A DNA stretch of 64,000 nucleotides from Telopea speciosissima (Eukaryota > Streptophyta > Magnoliopsida > Proteales > Proteaceae). A program made the translations under genes and the position numbers. Below, piece by piece: positions 47,640-60,192 of the stretch; position 1 is the first letter of the stretch, and each line of letters starts with the position of its first letter. The DNA lies in contig NC_057925.1 of the NCBI RefSeq assembly GCF_018873765.1, positions 11,481,568 to 11,545,567 on the forward strand. The letters run 5' to 3'. Under the pieces are notes generated by a model. The model made no database searches and was not told where the DNA came from. It worked only from the letters and a program-made list of their open reading frames with translations.

Positions 47640-47967
47640 TGTTACCTATAATCAAAATTTTAGGAATGTGGATGCAAGAATGTTCATCATCACTCAAATC
47701 TGGGACCCAACCCATGCATACACCTTTGGGATTGTTGGGCGAATATGACAATAATTTGGGAACTTTTTTCAACAACCAGTCCTTTTTTAAGCTATGGATA
47801 CTTATTCTTTCTCACACTAAAAATGATTTGTCTTTAAGCAACACTCCAATGAATGTTTATCTAGGCAAATATTCCAACAATTCAATAATATGGGAACTTT
47901 TAACCTAGACCAGTCCTTTTTAAGCACTAGAATCTGATTCTTTCTTTGGTACTTACCGTGAAGTCTC

Positions 47968-47974
47968 TATATAA
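47968..47974 (+). promoter_or_regulatory. TATA box of CML-C
   Basis: TATATAA lies 104 bp before the ATG at 48072. The surrounding ~300 bp (47665-47990) is shared with the upstream side of CML-A, with small indels. Confidence 0.75.
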
Positions 47975-48071
47975 GTCTCTTTGCATGTTCTTCCATTTCC
48001 ATCACAGCAAAGAGCAAGAGGCAACAAGAAGCAACAAATACTACTCTCGACGTTCAATCCTAGCTACTCTA

Positions 48072-48572
48072 ATGGCAACAGCTGTTGTTTCCAAGGCCAC
48101 ATTATCCAAATGCTTCTCCAACAAGAGCTTTGTGCTAAGTGTCCATCGCCTTCAGAATTCCAAAAAACAATCAAGAAATGATGAACTCCAACAAATATTT
48201 CGTTACTTGGATACTAATGGTAATGGGAAAATTGAAGGATCTGAACTCAGATCCTACCTGGCCTCCAAAAAGGAGTTCATGTCACCTGAGGAGGCTCAAG
48301 CTGTGACCAATGAACTCGTTGCAGCAGGCGGTGACAGTTTGACACTCAGCTTTGATGATTTTGCAATGTTGATGGAGCGTCAAGGTGGGGATGATGATCT
48401 GAAAAGAGGCTTTCAGATGTTCGCTGGGAAGACGTCTGGGTCCATTACATCAGAGGATTTGCAGAGGATATTCAAAATGTCAAATGAAGAGTGCAAGAGC
48501 ATCATAAAGGCATTCGACCTCAACGGCGATGGTGTGATTGATTTCCCTGAGTTCCAGCAGATGATGGCTTAA
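48072..48572 (+). CDS. CML-C: intact calmodulin-like EF-hand protein
   Basis: An intronless frame of 166 residues. The N-terminal ~35 residues (MATAVVSKATLSKCFSNKSF...) are Ser/Lys-rich without acidic residues and could be a targeting extension; this is inference. EF-1 loop at residues 47-58 (D-T-N-G-N-G-K-I-E-G-S-E) and EF-4 loop at 149-160 (D-L-N-G-D-G-V-I-D-F-P-E) are canonical calcium loops. EF-2 (about 84-96) and EF-3 (about 118-129) lack key acidic residues. Compared with CML-B it lacks five residues (GRLGN) in the EF-3/EF-4 linker. It is a probable calcium sensor of the plant CML family; targets are unknown. The ATG at 48072 is chosen over an in-frame upstream start because it follows the TATA by ~100 bp and matches CML-A. 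It is the only complete copy of the locus. Confidence 0.9.
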   Translation: MATAVVSKATLSKCFSNKSFVLSVHRLQNSKKQSRNDELQQIFRYLDTNGNGKIEGSELRSYLASKKEFMSPEEAQAVTNELVAAGGDSLTLSFDDFAMLMERQGGDDDLKRGFQMFAGKTSGSITSEDLQRIFKMSNEECKSIIKAFDLNGDGVIDFPEFQQMMA

Positions 48573-50133
48573 TCCGGTAACAGTGTTTGGACCTGTTCTA
48601 TGTGCGTGTGTGTGTGGCAAATAAGCAGTTTACTAAAATAAAAATAATGGCCCTTCCCCTGTTTAGTTGTTTTGAAAGATGCAATGCAAGTGGGGGTTAG
48701 GCACTAGGACTGTAAGACCGGTGTGTACCACATAATTAATAATTATGAACAGGTTTGCTATGCACTGAGTATGAAGTTCAAGCTTGGTTATGTTCTTTTT
48801 TTTTTTTTTTTGTTTTAATTTATCGATATATCAAATTTACTGAGCAAGAAAAAGAATAATTACAACCAAAGGACAGCAGCCCTAGAGCATCTCAAGGGTA
48901 TTCCTGAGACAAGAAGGGCACCCCTACCGAAGTCACAAATGGTTGTTGGAATTTGGAACATCCAATCCAACCAAGAATAGGAGTGTGGCTCTAACTAATA
49001 GCGGCATATTAAGAATAGGATTAGTCAATTCCCATGTGATGGATAATCCCCTTATGTAATTGAATCCTTGATTCCAGGTCGATTGGCGCAGACGTGAGTG
49101 TGGCTCGGTGGGCTTTTATCCATCGGACCATCCCTGACAATAGTGACGTGGTGTGACATCATGGGGTGGCTATATTTAGGTATATCAAAATTAAATCACA
49201 AAATTTACCTCCATTGAAAGAAAAAAAAAAAGAAAAAAAGGCACGTTATACGAAAAATGCCAAAAAAATGTAAAGTAATAAAATTATTTGACAGAAATGT
49301 CAATAAGAAAATCTTTCTTTTTTTCTTTGCCTTCTTGAAAAAGAAGATTTCAAGAAGAAAAAAAATAAAAAAATACAAGATATAATTTTGTATTTCGAGT
49401 TCCCTTTGCTTTTTTATTTTTCCAATCCACACTCAAATTTGCTTCTCCATCTTTGTCCAACTCATTGTTCCTCCCATAAATTTTTTTTTTAAAAAAAAAA
49501 GTGTAATCCAAAATCATTGAACAAGATTACACATGCCCGGACGAGTGGGCACCCCTTCTCAAGGGTATTCCTGAGAGAAGAACAAACACGTTTCTAACGG
49601 CACCCAGTTTGTAATTTCTTGTTATCCCTACAGACCTAGACTCCCTCTGGTTGGTTTGGCACTGCTCGCTTGAAAGCATGCCCGATGCTTGGTCAGTAGA
49701 TCAAGTACTCATCATTGCATCGGTGCTTGATATGCACCTTCCACCCCTTCCATCCCCAACCAATGTACTCTCCTCCACATCAAAGGCTGACCCCCTTGGT
49801 GCCCATCCCTTGGCTGCCTAGTAGCGGGTCCCACTGAACCAAAAAAAAAAAATCTTCTTATACTTAAAGGTCGCTATTTGGTTTTGCAATATATAGATAA
49901 TGATTAAGGGCCTGCATGATAACACGTTTGTTTCTCTATTTCTCTTTTTTTTTTTTTTTTTTTGGGAACAGAAAAATAAGAGAAATCTGTTTCTTAAGAC
50001 CGGTTCATTTTTTGGTTCCTGGAAATGAACCGGAACAAAAAAGTTGCTAAGAAATAGGAAAAGAAAAAAGAAACTCCAATTTGTAGCTTCTCTGTCCCAA
50101 AAATAATAGGAATGATTCAACAATTGTAATTAT
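48573..50133. other. CML-C downstream flank with insertions
   Basis: 48600-48930 and 49545-49770 together match the CML-A/B downstream flank, so ~600 bp of unrelated sequence (about 48935-49540) interrupts it. At 49760-49790 the flank continues straight through where units A and B carry an LTR. From 49855 to 50133 it matches other segments of the A unit in part. No gene. Confidence 0.6.
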
Positions 50134-50148
50134 TGTTGCTAATAGTTT

Positions 50149-51606
50149 TTTTGGATGAATACAAACTGTTAATAAAGAAAGCAAAGAAGATACAACAACT
50201 CAAATGGATCAAGAGGCCAAGCCTCAAACAAAAAACAACAAAGCAGCAAAAGGTTTAATAGAGCCTGATCTGAAGACCCCAAGAAATAGCAATATGATGA
50301 TTCTTGAAGCAATCTAAGTCCGAAGCATGAAGATTGATCTTAGTTCTGACATCAAACTCAATGGCACTCTGAATCTACATATGAGACCGAGAAAAGGAGG
50401 TCCGTCTACGTTGATGATAAATAGTAGCACAAAAAATCATCTTTACAGCCCTATAACATATCGACTTTCCTTTAAACTCTTGTCTAATCCAACTCCACTC
50501 TCTGGCAAAGGAAGAGAGGGGCACATGAGAAGGGCAACACTTGCGAATAACTCCAGCCCAAATAGCCTTGGAATAAGGGCAATTAAAGAACAAAAGATCA
50601 ATATTCTCCATATCATTCCAACAGAGACAACAATTGGGGATAGAGATGTTCCTGTGGGAAAGGAACTCCTGAGTGGGGAGGGAACTAGTGAGGGCACACC
50701 ATGTAATGAAGCTATGTCTGGGGATGTGGTGAGTCAACCAAATCAAGTTCCACCAAGAAACAATGGTTCCTTTAGATCTAATAAGCTCCCACGCCGACGC
50801 TGAAGGGAACATCTTATTGGTAGAGGGGTTCCATTTAACAATATCACCGTTGCCGGAGGCCTTCTACCAATATGCTGAAGTTGCTCCAAGACAAATTAAA
50901 GATCTGAAGAAATTAAAGGACTGGGTCTCCAAGACCCATTATAGATGATCGAAGAGACAAGTGCCATCCTTTTAGCGCCGGTCATACTTAATTCTATCTC
51001 CAAACACTGAGAGAAGGACTCCACATGGGTGCCAATTGTCTAACCAAAGTCTTGTGGACATTCCATCATCAATCTTGAAAATTAACTATGTGATCTTGAA
51101 CCAAATGTCTCAACTTTAGAATCTTTTTCCAAACCCAAAAAGCATCAGAACCGCATTTGACTGTCCAAATAGAGTCTTTCTTGAAGTATTTAAAATAAAT
51201 CCACTGAGTTCATAAACCTTCTCTCTTTTTAACAATTTTCCAAAGAAGCGTAAGAAGACCCGCTTTATTTACATCTTTCACTCTCTTTAGACCTAGTCCT
51301 CCCTCCTTCTTTGGAAGGAAAACTGACGTCCAGCTGATGGTGTGAAGGAATTTATTATTGTCACTTCCCTTCCACAACAAGGCACACATGATGGACTCAA
51401 TCATCCAAATCACATAGCCGGGAAGGCCATATATTCTAGTCCAATAAAGATATGAAGCCTGCATCATAGCTCGAACTATATCCAAACGGCCTGTGAATGA
51501 ACGGGCTTTGCTCTTCCACAACTGAAGCCTTTTCTTGAGCCTATCCAAAATAGGAGAACAATGATGGAGAGAAAGCCTGGAATAAATCAAAGAGAGTTCA
51601 AGATAA
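50149..51606 (-). mobile_element. LINE-B: 5'-truncated L1 fragment
   Basis: It is flanked by a 15-bp duplication (50134-50148 and 51607-51621, one mismatch). On the minus strand the RT C-terminal part (LKKRLQLWKSKARSFTGR, WKGSDNNKFLHTISW, PKKEGGLGLKRV) spans about 51614-51210. The zf-RVT part (LPTQEFLSHRNISIPNCCLCWND, LFFNCPYSKAIW) spans about 50812-50375. RNase H is missing and the A tail is very short. The target sequence is homologous to 8361-8450, so it inserted into the CML-C unit. Confidence 0.85.
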
Positions 51607-51697
51607 TGTTGCAAATAGTTTGTAAATAGAAATGGTTAAACTTTACCATTGCTAAATGCAACTATGACAGTCAGATTCAGAAATTGTCGAGATTAAA

Positions 51698-52202
51698 GTC
51701 ATAGTTGAAAAACCGGGTTTTGATTTGGCCGAGTTTCCTGAGTCGAGTCAAAATTTTGGAAAACTTGGTCAACAGTCGAGTAAACTATGTTAGGGTAAAA
51801 AATGATGAGACTCAGTCATAAGTTATCAGACTCAGTATTTTTACCCGAGTCATGATAGACTTTGCGATTTTAGTCATTTAAAAAAAAAAGCCATAAAGCC
51901 GATTCACTTAGAAATTGAGTTGAGTAAAATAGTAAATTTGTGTTGTAAAACAGTAAAAAACCCTTAGCTCCTCGTCTCCCTTCTATTGTTCAATGGAATA
52001 AACTCAAAATGCATTGATATGTGATTACTTTTTTTTCCATAATTTTTCTATGTTTTTGTAATTTTTATTAATTTATTCATATTTATTGCATAAAAAATAA
52101 GAAAAAAAAAAAGTGAGTCACCATGATTGGGTTTGACAAGGCCGAGTCACCAAGGTTTTTTGAAAGGCGAGTTGAGTCAGAAAACCTGGTTTTCCAACTA
52201 TG
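51698..52202. mobile_element. MITE, about 505 bp
   Basis: The ends are long inverted repeats (left CATAGTTGAAAAACCGGG; right, reversed, CATAGTTGGAAAACCAGG), flanked by the 7-bp duplication GATTAAA (51691-51697 and 52203-52209). The unit-A counterpart at 8438-8470 gives the empty arrangement. No transposase. A Mutator-like origin is possible. Confidence 0.8.
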
Positions 52203-52345
52203 GATTAAACAGCCACAACACATTTCGAATGCACAAGTGAGGTGCACCGTCCAATGCACTTTAACAGTGCATTGGGTAGTGCAATGCACTTGAGAGGATA
52301 ACAATGGTTCCTTTAGAAATATATATATATATATATATAAGGTGA

Positions 52346-52592
<247 letters not shown>

Positions 52593-52998
52593 ATACCCTA
52601 AAAATATTTTGAAAACTTATCAATGGAACATGCTAAGGTAAAAACAATTTATATTCTGAGGTGCATGTATGCGAGATTAGGTGATTTATGATTCTAGTTG
52701 GTTCACACAAAAGAACTTAAATGGTTTGAGCTTGAGTGATTCTATATGGATAAATGTCGAATGGTTGAGGACCAAGTCAATTATGGGTCAATTTATTGGT
52801 CAGTCTAACTCAAGTGTGAGTGGTTCAGCTATAGCAAAGTTTATTTTGGACCTTTGATATAGACTATGATTGAATAAATAAAGATATAGAGATAATGTCC
52901 AGGAAGTTTAAAGACTTATTTGGCCAGGTTTGCATATTACATCAGTAGTGCAAGAATAATAAGATTGATTTTGGTTTAGTTTAGTGATACAACGTTTT
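52593..52998. other. Unassigned sequence, possibly Gypsy LTR material
   Basis: It starts TGATACCCTAAAAATATTTTG, reminiscent of Gypsy LTR starts, and runs into the LINE-C insertion. No gene is seen. The corresponding region of the left copy lies outside the window. Confidence 0.4.
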
Positions 52999-53014
52999 AA
53001 CCAAGAACCAAGTT

Positions 53015-53659
53015 TTTTTTTTGCTAGAAGATCCTTGTGTTAAAGAAAAGGCAAAAGAGTCACAACTCCAAAAACAAGAAGAAACCGAAAGCAAAACACA
53101 AACACAGACTGGACCAGCCAGCCAGCTCCCCTAAATCATAACAAATCTATATCTAGGCAAGCCCATAGCATCACGAGCCAAATGATCTACAATATGACTA
53201 GGAAAGAGCAAGTTAGTAGAAGACACTCCGTTAATCGCCGCATGCTTTGCCAAATAGTCTGCGATAGTATTTGCTTCCCTAAAGCAATGCGAGATTTTCC
53301 AATTGCAGGAGTCAAGGAAAGGCTTGAGAGCCTACCATCTTTGGAGCGCAAACCACGGAATGTTTGAGTGTTGAATGGCCAACACCAAAGCTGCCGAATC
53401 ATATTCAATCCAAAGGTCCATGAAGCCACTCTTCCAAGCAATTAAAAGCCCGTCTAACAGAGCCTCAAACTCCGCCACAAAGCTATTCGAAACCCGCAGG
53501 TATCTGCAGTAGGAATGCATGACTTGGGCTTGATGATTTTGAAACACACCCCCCACGCCTGCCCTTCCTGGGTTCCCGATCGAGCTGCCATCGATGTTGA
53601 GCTTGATCCACTGCCTAACCGGCCTATACCAAAAAACCTCCAAGACATCATGAGATTTG
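53015..53659 (-). mobile_element. LINE-C: 5'-truncated L1 with RNase H only
   Basis: It is flanked by a perfect 16-bp duplication AACCAAGAACCAAGTT (52999-53014 and 53660-53675), with the poly-A tail next to the left duplication. The minus strand encodes an RNase H domain: LNIDGSSIGNPG near the start, FVAEFEALL, WIEYDSAALV, then HCFREANTIADYLA and a C-terminal tail to about 53143. One frame shift lies near 53335. It is the source of 1-178 in the other duplicate block. Confidence 0.92.
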
Positions 53660-53675
53660 AACCAAGAACCAAGTT

Positions 53676-54103
53676 ACCATGTTGGATATTATTTATATTG
53701 GTCAATAGATTTAGTTTGATCAAAGTTGAATTTTTGGAGTCTGATTTAGTAAATTGGTTAAATTTCTAAACATATTATCTTGACCAATAATTGATGGGCA
53801 GTCAGAGAGAGTGACTCAGATTTCGAGAAAACACCTATTTGCTTTGGATCACAAAGGGCAAGTCCTATATAACCATACTAATTCAATTGTGACGATTCTC
53901 TGGAGGAATCATGATATTCAAATGATTGTGGGAGAAAGAAGATGACATGCGATCCAAGTATCCGCAACTGTTTAGAGATCTTGATATGTAAATTTCGAGG
54001 ACAAAATTTCTTTAAGGGGGATGGACTGTAATATCCCGCATTTATTCAGCGATCCAGGTAAGTTTAAATTTTGAGGACGAAATTTTGTTAAGGGGTGGAG
54101 AAT
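53676..54103 (+). mobile_element. Ty3/Gypsy chromovirus-type 3' end (fossil), right copy
   Basis: Counterpart of 196-622: chromodomain-side polyprotein end and doubled polypurine signature leading into the LTR. Confidence 0.65.
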
Positions 54104-56867
54104 TGTAATACCCTAATTTTGGACTAGGGGTAATTTGGTCTTTTTACTTAATATAGGATTGACGCAAGTTGAAGTGTAGGATCTTGGACTTGCTAGGGTG
54201 CACACATGATGGTAAGTAGTGTGCCCTAGTGTAACACCCTTAATTTGAATTATTCCTTACCTAAGTATAGAATTAGGGTTTTATTTATAACATATATAAT
54301 TTGTTTTGGAAAATAGTTCATAGTTAGTAACCTAGCCTAGTGCTCAAACATTTAATTTAATTTGTTAGAGGTCTAAAGTTCTATTCTTTAGAAGTGCAAT
54401 TAAACATTTTATTTCTTATAATTTTATAGGGCTTAAAAAGGGACTTCCACGATTTCTAGCCTGGGAGGTCTTTGAATTTTGTAAGAATTTAGTTAGGGAA
54501 AGTATTATGGATTGATAAGGAAAGGTGAGGTGGCAATTTCCAATTGGCTGAAAAACTCAATCTTGGAAAAAGAAAGTCTTTATAAAATAAAATCTCAACA
54601 AAAAAGGAATTTAGCTAAAATTAAACTACCTAATCTAAAATTTTAATTTAAAAAATCTTAAGTCAAGATTCCTTTTAAAATATTTTCATTAGAGGAAAAG
54701 TAAAGAGATCTACTTAGAGACTAAATAGAATTCTTCTCATCTCTTTCTTTTTTGTTAGGATTAAATCCCAATAACCAAATCTCAAACCCCATTCCCTTTA
54801 TCATAAATTTGAGAGAGAAAGAGAGAGCAAGAGAGGAAAATTCGTGGACTATAGAGAGGAAGAGAAGAAGAAGAAGAGAAGAAGAAGAAGAAGAAGAAGA
54901 AGGAAGGAGAAGAAGAAGGAGAAGAAAAAGAAGGAAAGAGAAGAAGGAGATTCAGATTATATAGAATCAGCCATTTGACGTCCAATTTCGACCCTTTTGG
55001 AGTCAAATTGAGAAAATCTTATTTCACAATAAAACGTAGCCTCATTTCTTATTTTAGAAACCCAACTTGAATCAGCCCAAACGAATATCTAAGAAGAGAG
55101 ATATCGCTGATTTATTGAAGGTAGGTCATTCTGTCAAAAAATCTGTGTTTCCCAAATCCTTGTTTAAGCAATACCTTGAAATTGATTTCATCATTACCTT
55201 ACTCATGGGACTCCATTAAAGGGATTCTGAACTAGAAAAAGGTAGATTAACATCATTGAAGCATTGATTTGAGGTCACCTATAGAAACCCTAGTCGCTTC
55301 ACACAATGTGAGTAGATCTTCAACCATTATACTTGATATTTTCCTTACATATAAAATTTATTTTGATACATTGTTTTAAATCTGAAATTTAGTTTTAGAT
55401 TGAGATTTATCATGCCAAAAACATATTTCATTCATGTTTTTACTCAATTAAATTGTTCACACATGATTGCTTGCAAGGAATGATGATATCCTTATGATTT
55501 AATTCACATATGTGTGTGCAGAATTTTTAATAATGTCATGTTTATAGACTAATGAATCCAATGCTTATTTGTTGATAGTATGATGAAGGTCTTTGAATGA
55601 TTCTTCATGATTATAACCTAATGCATGATGTTTGTGGATGATGCATAAAAATCTGATTTTGTTTTGGGTTTATCTTTTAATTTTCATTGATGTTATTGTT
55701 GGATATGTGATTGCGAAGATTTTGCCCAATCTTCCCTATTATTGTTCTTCACTTTATGCATTAATATGTTGATGAAAGTTACTGTTTTTAAACTTTATTT
55801 TCATTCTTTTCAATAATATGTGTTAGGGTGGAATTAGGGAGTCATGACCCTAAGTTTCGAACTTGGATGTATAGCCCTAAATTATAAGTAAATCCACGAT
55901 TGTTATTTTGTTGTTTATCTTACCGACATTGGTGAATATGTTGGGGTAAAGATAAGTTGGCGAGTTTTTGAGCTACGGGTTTACCCTTATTGGAGCTATA
56001 TGGACACTACTAGAAAGAGGGAGATGATAAAAAACTCTCCAGGAGGGCATTGCTGGTAAAACCTTAAGGGGCTTTGATTCGGTCTGGGGCAAGTTTGGTC
56101 ACTAGTTTCTCTATTAGTTTCTTGATGTTGAGAGGGAACAGTGGTGTTGTAGTTGATCATAGCTGGAGTTCATACGCCGCTATCATGAGGGCCTTGACCA
56201 GTGTATGGTAACTAGTTCACACTAGTCCATTAGGGAGTGATGTGTTTGTTATTTTACATTCTTTGAAACTATCTTTTGTTGATTGTTGTCATATATACTT
56301 TTCATTATGGTAGTGGTGATAAGCAAATACGGTTATGATCATTTTATTTTGTTTTTTTTTTTCGGATCTAGATACACATATTATTGTATGTCTTTACATT
56401 TTGTATTACTTGTGCATGTTTTCACACCTGTATAGTTGTTGTGGATTTATTTGCTAATATTTTTCCGAAGCTTACCCTCACCGTTTTTCAGATGAACAAC
56501 TTTATGAATGCGAACCTGGATGTGAGGATGTACTAGAGGAGGAGGTCCAAGAGGATGAAGCGTTTGGATTAGAAAAGGACGACTACTATTAGACACTTGA
56601 CACTTCCTTTAAATTTTAGAAGAACTCATAGTTTGTTTGAGTTTAATTTAATTTTGGAGATTGTAACCTTTATTTAAGATTTTTAAGTTTAATTTAAAAG
56701 TTGTAATAACTTAGTTTGACTACCCTACTTTAGTTGAAGCCTTAATCTATACATTTTAGACTTATGTTTGTATTTTTGTTCTACTCCGGTTCATATCTCC
56801 TTAACATAAATGATCTTGTGGACCGTCAATGTCCCTAAACCGCTTGGGTGGTTTTGGAGGCGTTACA
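54104..56867 (+). mobile_element. Ty3/Gypsy long LTR, right copy
   Basis: TGTAATACCC to GGCGTTACA, 2.76 kb, equivalent to 623-3383. Differences between the two are scattered substitutions and a few indels. They measure the age of the block duplication, not of the LTR insertion. Confidence 0.75.
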
Positions 56868-56877
56868 ATGTGTGTGT

Positions 56878-56879
<2 letters not shown>

Positions 56880-56914
<35 letters not shown>
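56880..56914 (+). repeat. (GA)n microsatellite, right copy
   Basis: A pure GA run, slightly longer than its partner at 3396-3424. Confidence 0.9.
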
Positions 56915-56918
<4 letters not shown>

Positions 56919-58178
56919 AGGGACGTAAGAGGAAGTCATGGGGAAGGAAAATAGCAACTGATAAATATTTGTTCATCCTGACAGTTTATTCAACAAGGCC
57001 TACTAAAATATATATGTTGAATCAAGATTCAGCCTAACTAAGTATATATAACACATAAACATGTTTTTGTGCATATTTCTTTCTAAAATTCAATTAAAAC
57101 AAATTTATCATTACCATGTTCAGATCAAGAAAATAAGAACCAGTGAAATGCTATTTATCTTGTTGAAGATAAACAAATCAGATCATTCTTTAAATACTCC
57201 CATGTTACTTTTTGAGTATGGAATTTATAACTACTTTATATGTTTAAATAAAATTTCTGTGCAAGTTAATACAAGAACTTAGAAGCTACTAGTACAAGCA
57301 TAACTAGATCTGTTTAAGAGAAGAAGAAGACAAATGTTTATACATATTCAATAGATGGGATTGATAGGGCTACAAAAATGGTAGACTACTATTATTTCCT
57401 CAACGGTGATAATTACTGCCCCTGTGTAGCATTAGTTTTGTAGTGCCATTTGATATGATTATCGTGACCCAATCACTATCCACTCACATATGCTTTTACA
57501 TGACCATGATATTGTGTATTAAGAGTATCTCTTAGGTACCAGGGCAACTAGGTGTGGCAATAGGTCATGTCAGGACATCTTCGTGTTGTGTTGGAATCTC
57601 TTCACCCCTAATGAACAGGATATGATAAATGAGTCATGTTTGTGTCAACAAACAACAATATACTATATTCGTATGATCTTAATTTTTGGTAAATAGTTTG
57701 TCTTAGATCACATTAAATTCATCTCATACAAGCCATTTTGGGTAAAATTGAATTAAGATATCCTTACAAAATGACAAAAATAGTCTCTTTCGAGCCCAAT
57801 GCACAAAAATAAATAAATTGAAACACCAAGTTATAACTTCATCCATGTTTAGGTATCATATAGCATATATACATAACTTCTTTAATTTTCTAGTTCTTTT
57901 ATATTCAGAAGTTATAATACCCAACAAGTACAACACCACGTATCCTTAACCGTGTTGTGTCATGTATGTAGTTTGGCTATTCATATTTGAATTGACACCC
58001 AAGAGGCACTGAATCATATACTTCACTTGTACAATTTTGTTTGGTAGAGAAGAAGATTAGATTAGTTATTATTTGTTAATTTCCTCCCAAAACTTGTTTA
58101 TTTGTAAATTAAGGATTTAACATACTTGTTTTTTGAGGTTCCACCCCATTGTAAGTCGATGTATAAACTAAACCTTGT
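56915..58178. other. Intergenic sequence upstream of CML-A'
   Basis: Duplicate of 3427-4689. I see no gene in it. Confidence 0.6.
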
Positions 58179-58472
58179 ATTTGTATGACTTTTGAATGTG
58201 GAATCAAGAATGCTCATCATCACTCAAATCTGGGACCCAATCCATGCATACACTTTTTACAACAACCAGTCCTTTTTAAGCTCTAGATACTTATTCTTTC
58301 TCACACTGAAAATGATTTGTCTTTAAGCAACACTCCCATGAATGTTTATATAGGCAAATATTCCAACAATTCAATATTGAGGAACTTTTAACCTAGACCA
58401 GTCCTTTTTAAACTCTAGAATCTGATTCTTTCTTTTTTACTTACCATGAAGTCTCCATCCTATCAAAGTCTC

Positions 58473-58479
58473 TATATAA
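58473..58479 (+). promoter_or_regulatory. TATA box of CML-A'
   Basis: TATATAA lies 90 bp before the ATG at 58569, as in CML-A and similar to CML-C. Confidence 0.7.
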
Positions 58480-58568
58480 GTCTCTTTGCATGCTCTTTCA
58501 TTTCCATCACAGCAAAGAGCAACAGGCAACAAGAAAAGAAATACTACTCAACGTTCCTAGCTACTCTA

Positions 58569-58766
58569 ATGGCAACTGCTATTGTTTCCAAGACAACATT
58601 ATCCAAATGGTTCTCCAACAAGAGCTTCATGCTAAGTGTCCATCGCCTTCAGCATTCCAAAAAACAATCAAGAAATGATGAACTCCAACAAATATTTCGT
58701 CACTTGGATGCTGATGGTAAGAGAAACTATACAAAGAATACAAAAAACAAGAGAAGAAACAACTAA
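58569..58766 (+). pseudogene. CML-A': 5' fragment of a calmodulin-like gene, right copy
   Basis: It has the same 65-codon structure as CML-A: N-terminal extension, entering helix of EF-1, then the same switch to a Lys/Asn-rich tail at GATGGTAAGAG. It reads KKQSRNDELQ where CML-A has KKKSRNDELQ, so here it agrees with CML-C. The replacement of the coding body therefore predates the block duplication. Confidence 0.8.
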
Positions 58767-59477
58767 AGAAGTCTCACACGGACAGACCCATGAAAGGGAG
58801 ACAAAGCCAACCAGACAACTACTCACTTAAGGATAAACAAACACAAATCTCATAGTGGATCGAGAAAGAAAGAACCAAAAAGATCTCATCAATGGTTCGA
58901 CCATGAGACAACAATACCCTAATTTTGAACCAAGAAGCAATTTTTCCCAGAGTCGGTGGAGTATTGATACAGCTCACAGGGGTATTTTGGATATTTGGCA
59001 CCTGTTCGATGTGTGCGTGGCAAATAAGTTTGCAAAAATAAAAATAATGAGGTTAGGCACTAGGAATGTAAGTCAAGTGTGAACCACATAATTAATAATT
59101 AAGAACAGGTTTGCTATGTACTAACTTTGAATCTCAAGCTTGGTAATGTCTTTTCTAATATCGGTAAATCTAATTTAATTATTGAGAAAGAAAAAGAGAT
59201 CGATTTATTACAACCAAAGGACAGCAGCCCTATAACATCTCATGGGCATTCCCGAGAGAAGAAAGGCACCTCCAACACTAAAACGAACATACACGCTCCA
59301 AACATCGCCCAATTTGCTAATTAGTTGTTATCCCTTTAGACCAAGACTTGCTCTGGCAGTCTGGCATAGCTTGCTTAAAAGCATGCATGTGGCTTGTTCC
59401 GTGAATCAAGTATTCCTCATTGCATTGGTGTTTGGTATGCACCTTCCACGCTTTCCAACCCCACCCAATGTATTATT

Positions 59478-60192
59478 TGTTAGGATTTAAACACCAATCT
59501 GGTTAACCGAATGGGCAGCGGAATCAGATTGGATATTTACCTTTGCATTCAAGTTTGAGATCTCTTCTCATAACAAAAATTAAGCGGGACACATAGGATA
59601 CCTGAGAACCATAAATGTAGTTCCTGCTTCAGATAATAGCTCTTCCATACTCGAGCAACAATGGGGTTGAAAGTTTTATTTTTCAAGCTTCAATCCAAAG
59701 CAAAACCAACATGAACGTTCAGTTGATATTCCCCAATTAAGGATAGTGGATTTCATATTGAGCATCTCTTTCGTTCACGATGCGATATCACGAATCCAAC
59801 ACACCAATATAGTCCACATGACATCAACCATTAGTGTACGAAAACCCATAATGAAACACCATAATGATACGATCTCTCAGGTCAAAGGACTGGTGATGGG
59901 TACGCATCTCTCCTTAATATGGCAGGTAGTAACACATGTGAGAATTTGTATTAGATTTTTTCTATATATAGAAATAATGTGTGGTTACATTTATGCTCTG
60001 AAAACAACTTTTCTAGTGACATACAATCTAACGACCATATGAACGGGATGTCCAGTCCTATTCTTAGTAGAGAACTATTTTGGGTGAAAACCCATGGAAC
60101 AAACATATAAGTCCGTAAATAAATTCATGCAATAATTAATATTAAATTTATTTTTTTCAAAATAATCCAGGTTTGATGGACACACTCCAACA
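59478..60192 (-). mobile_element. Copia-type LTR, unit A'
   Basis: Counterpart of 5988-6708, with the same ends and the same internal shortening. Confidence 0.65.
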
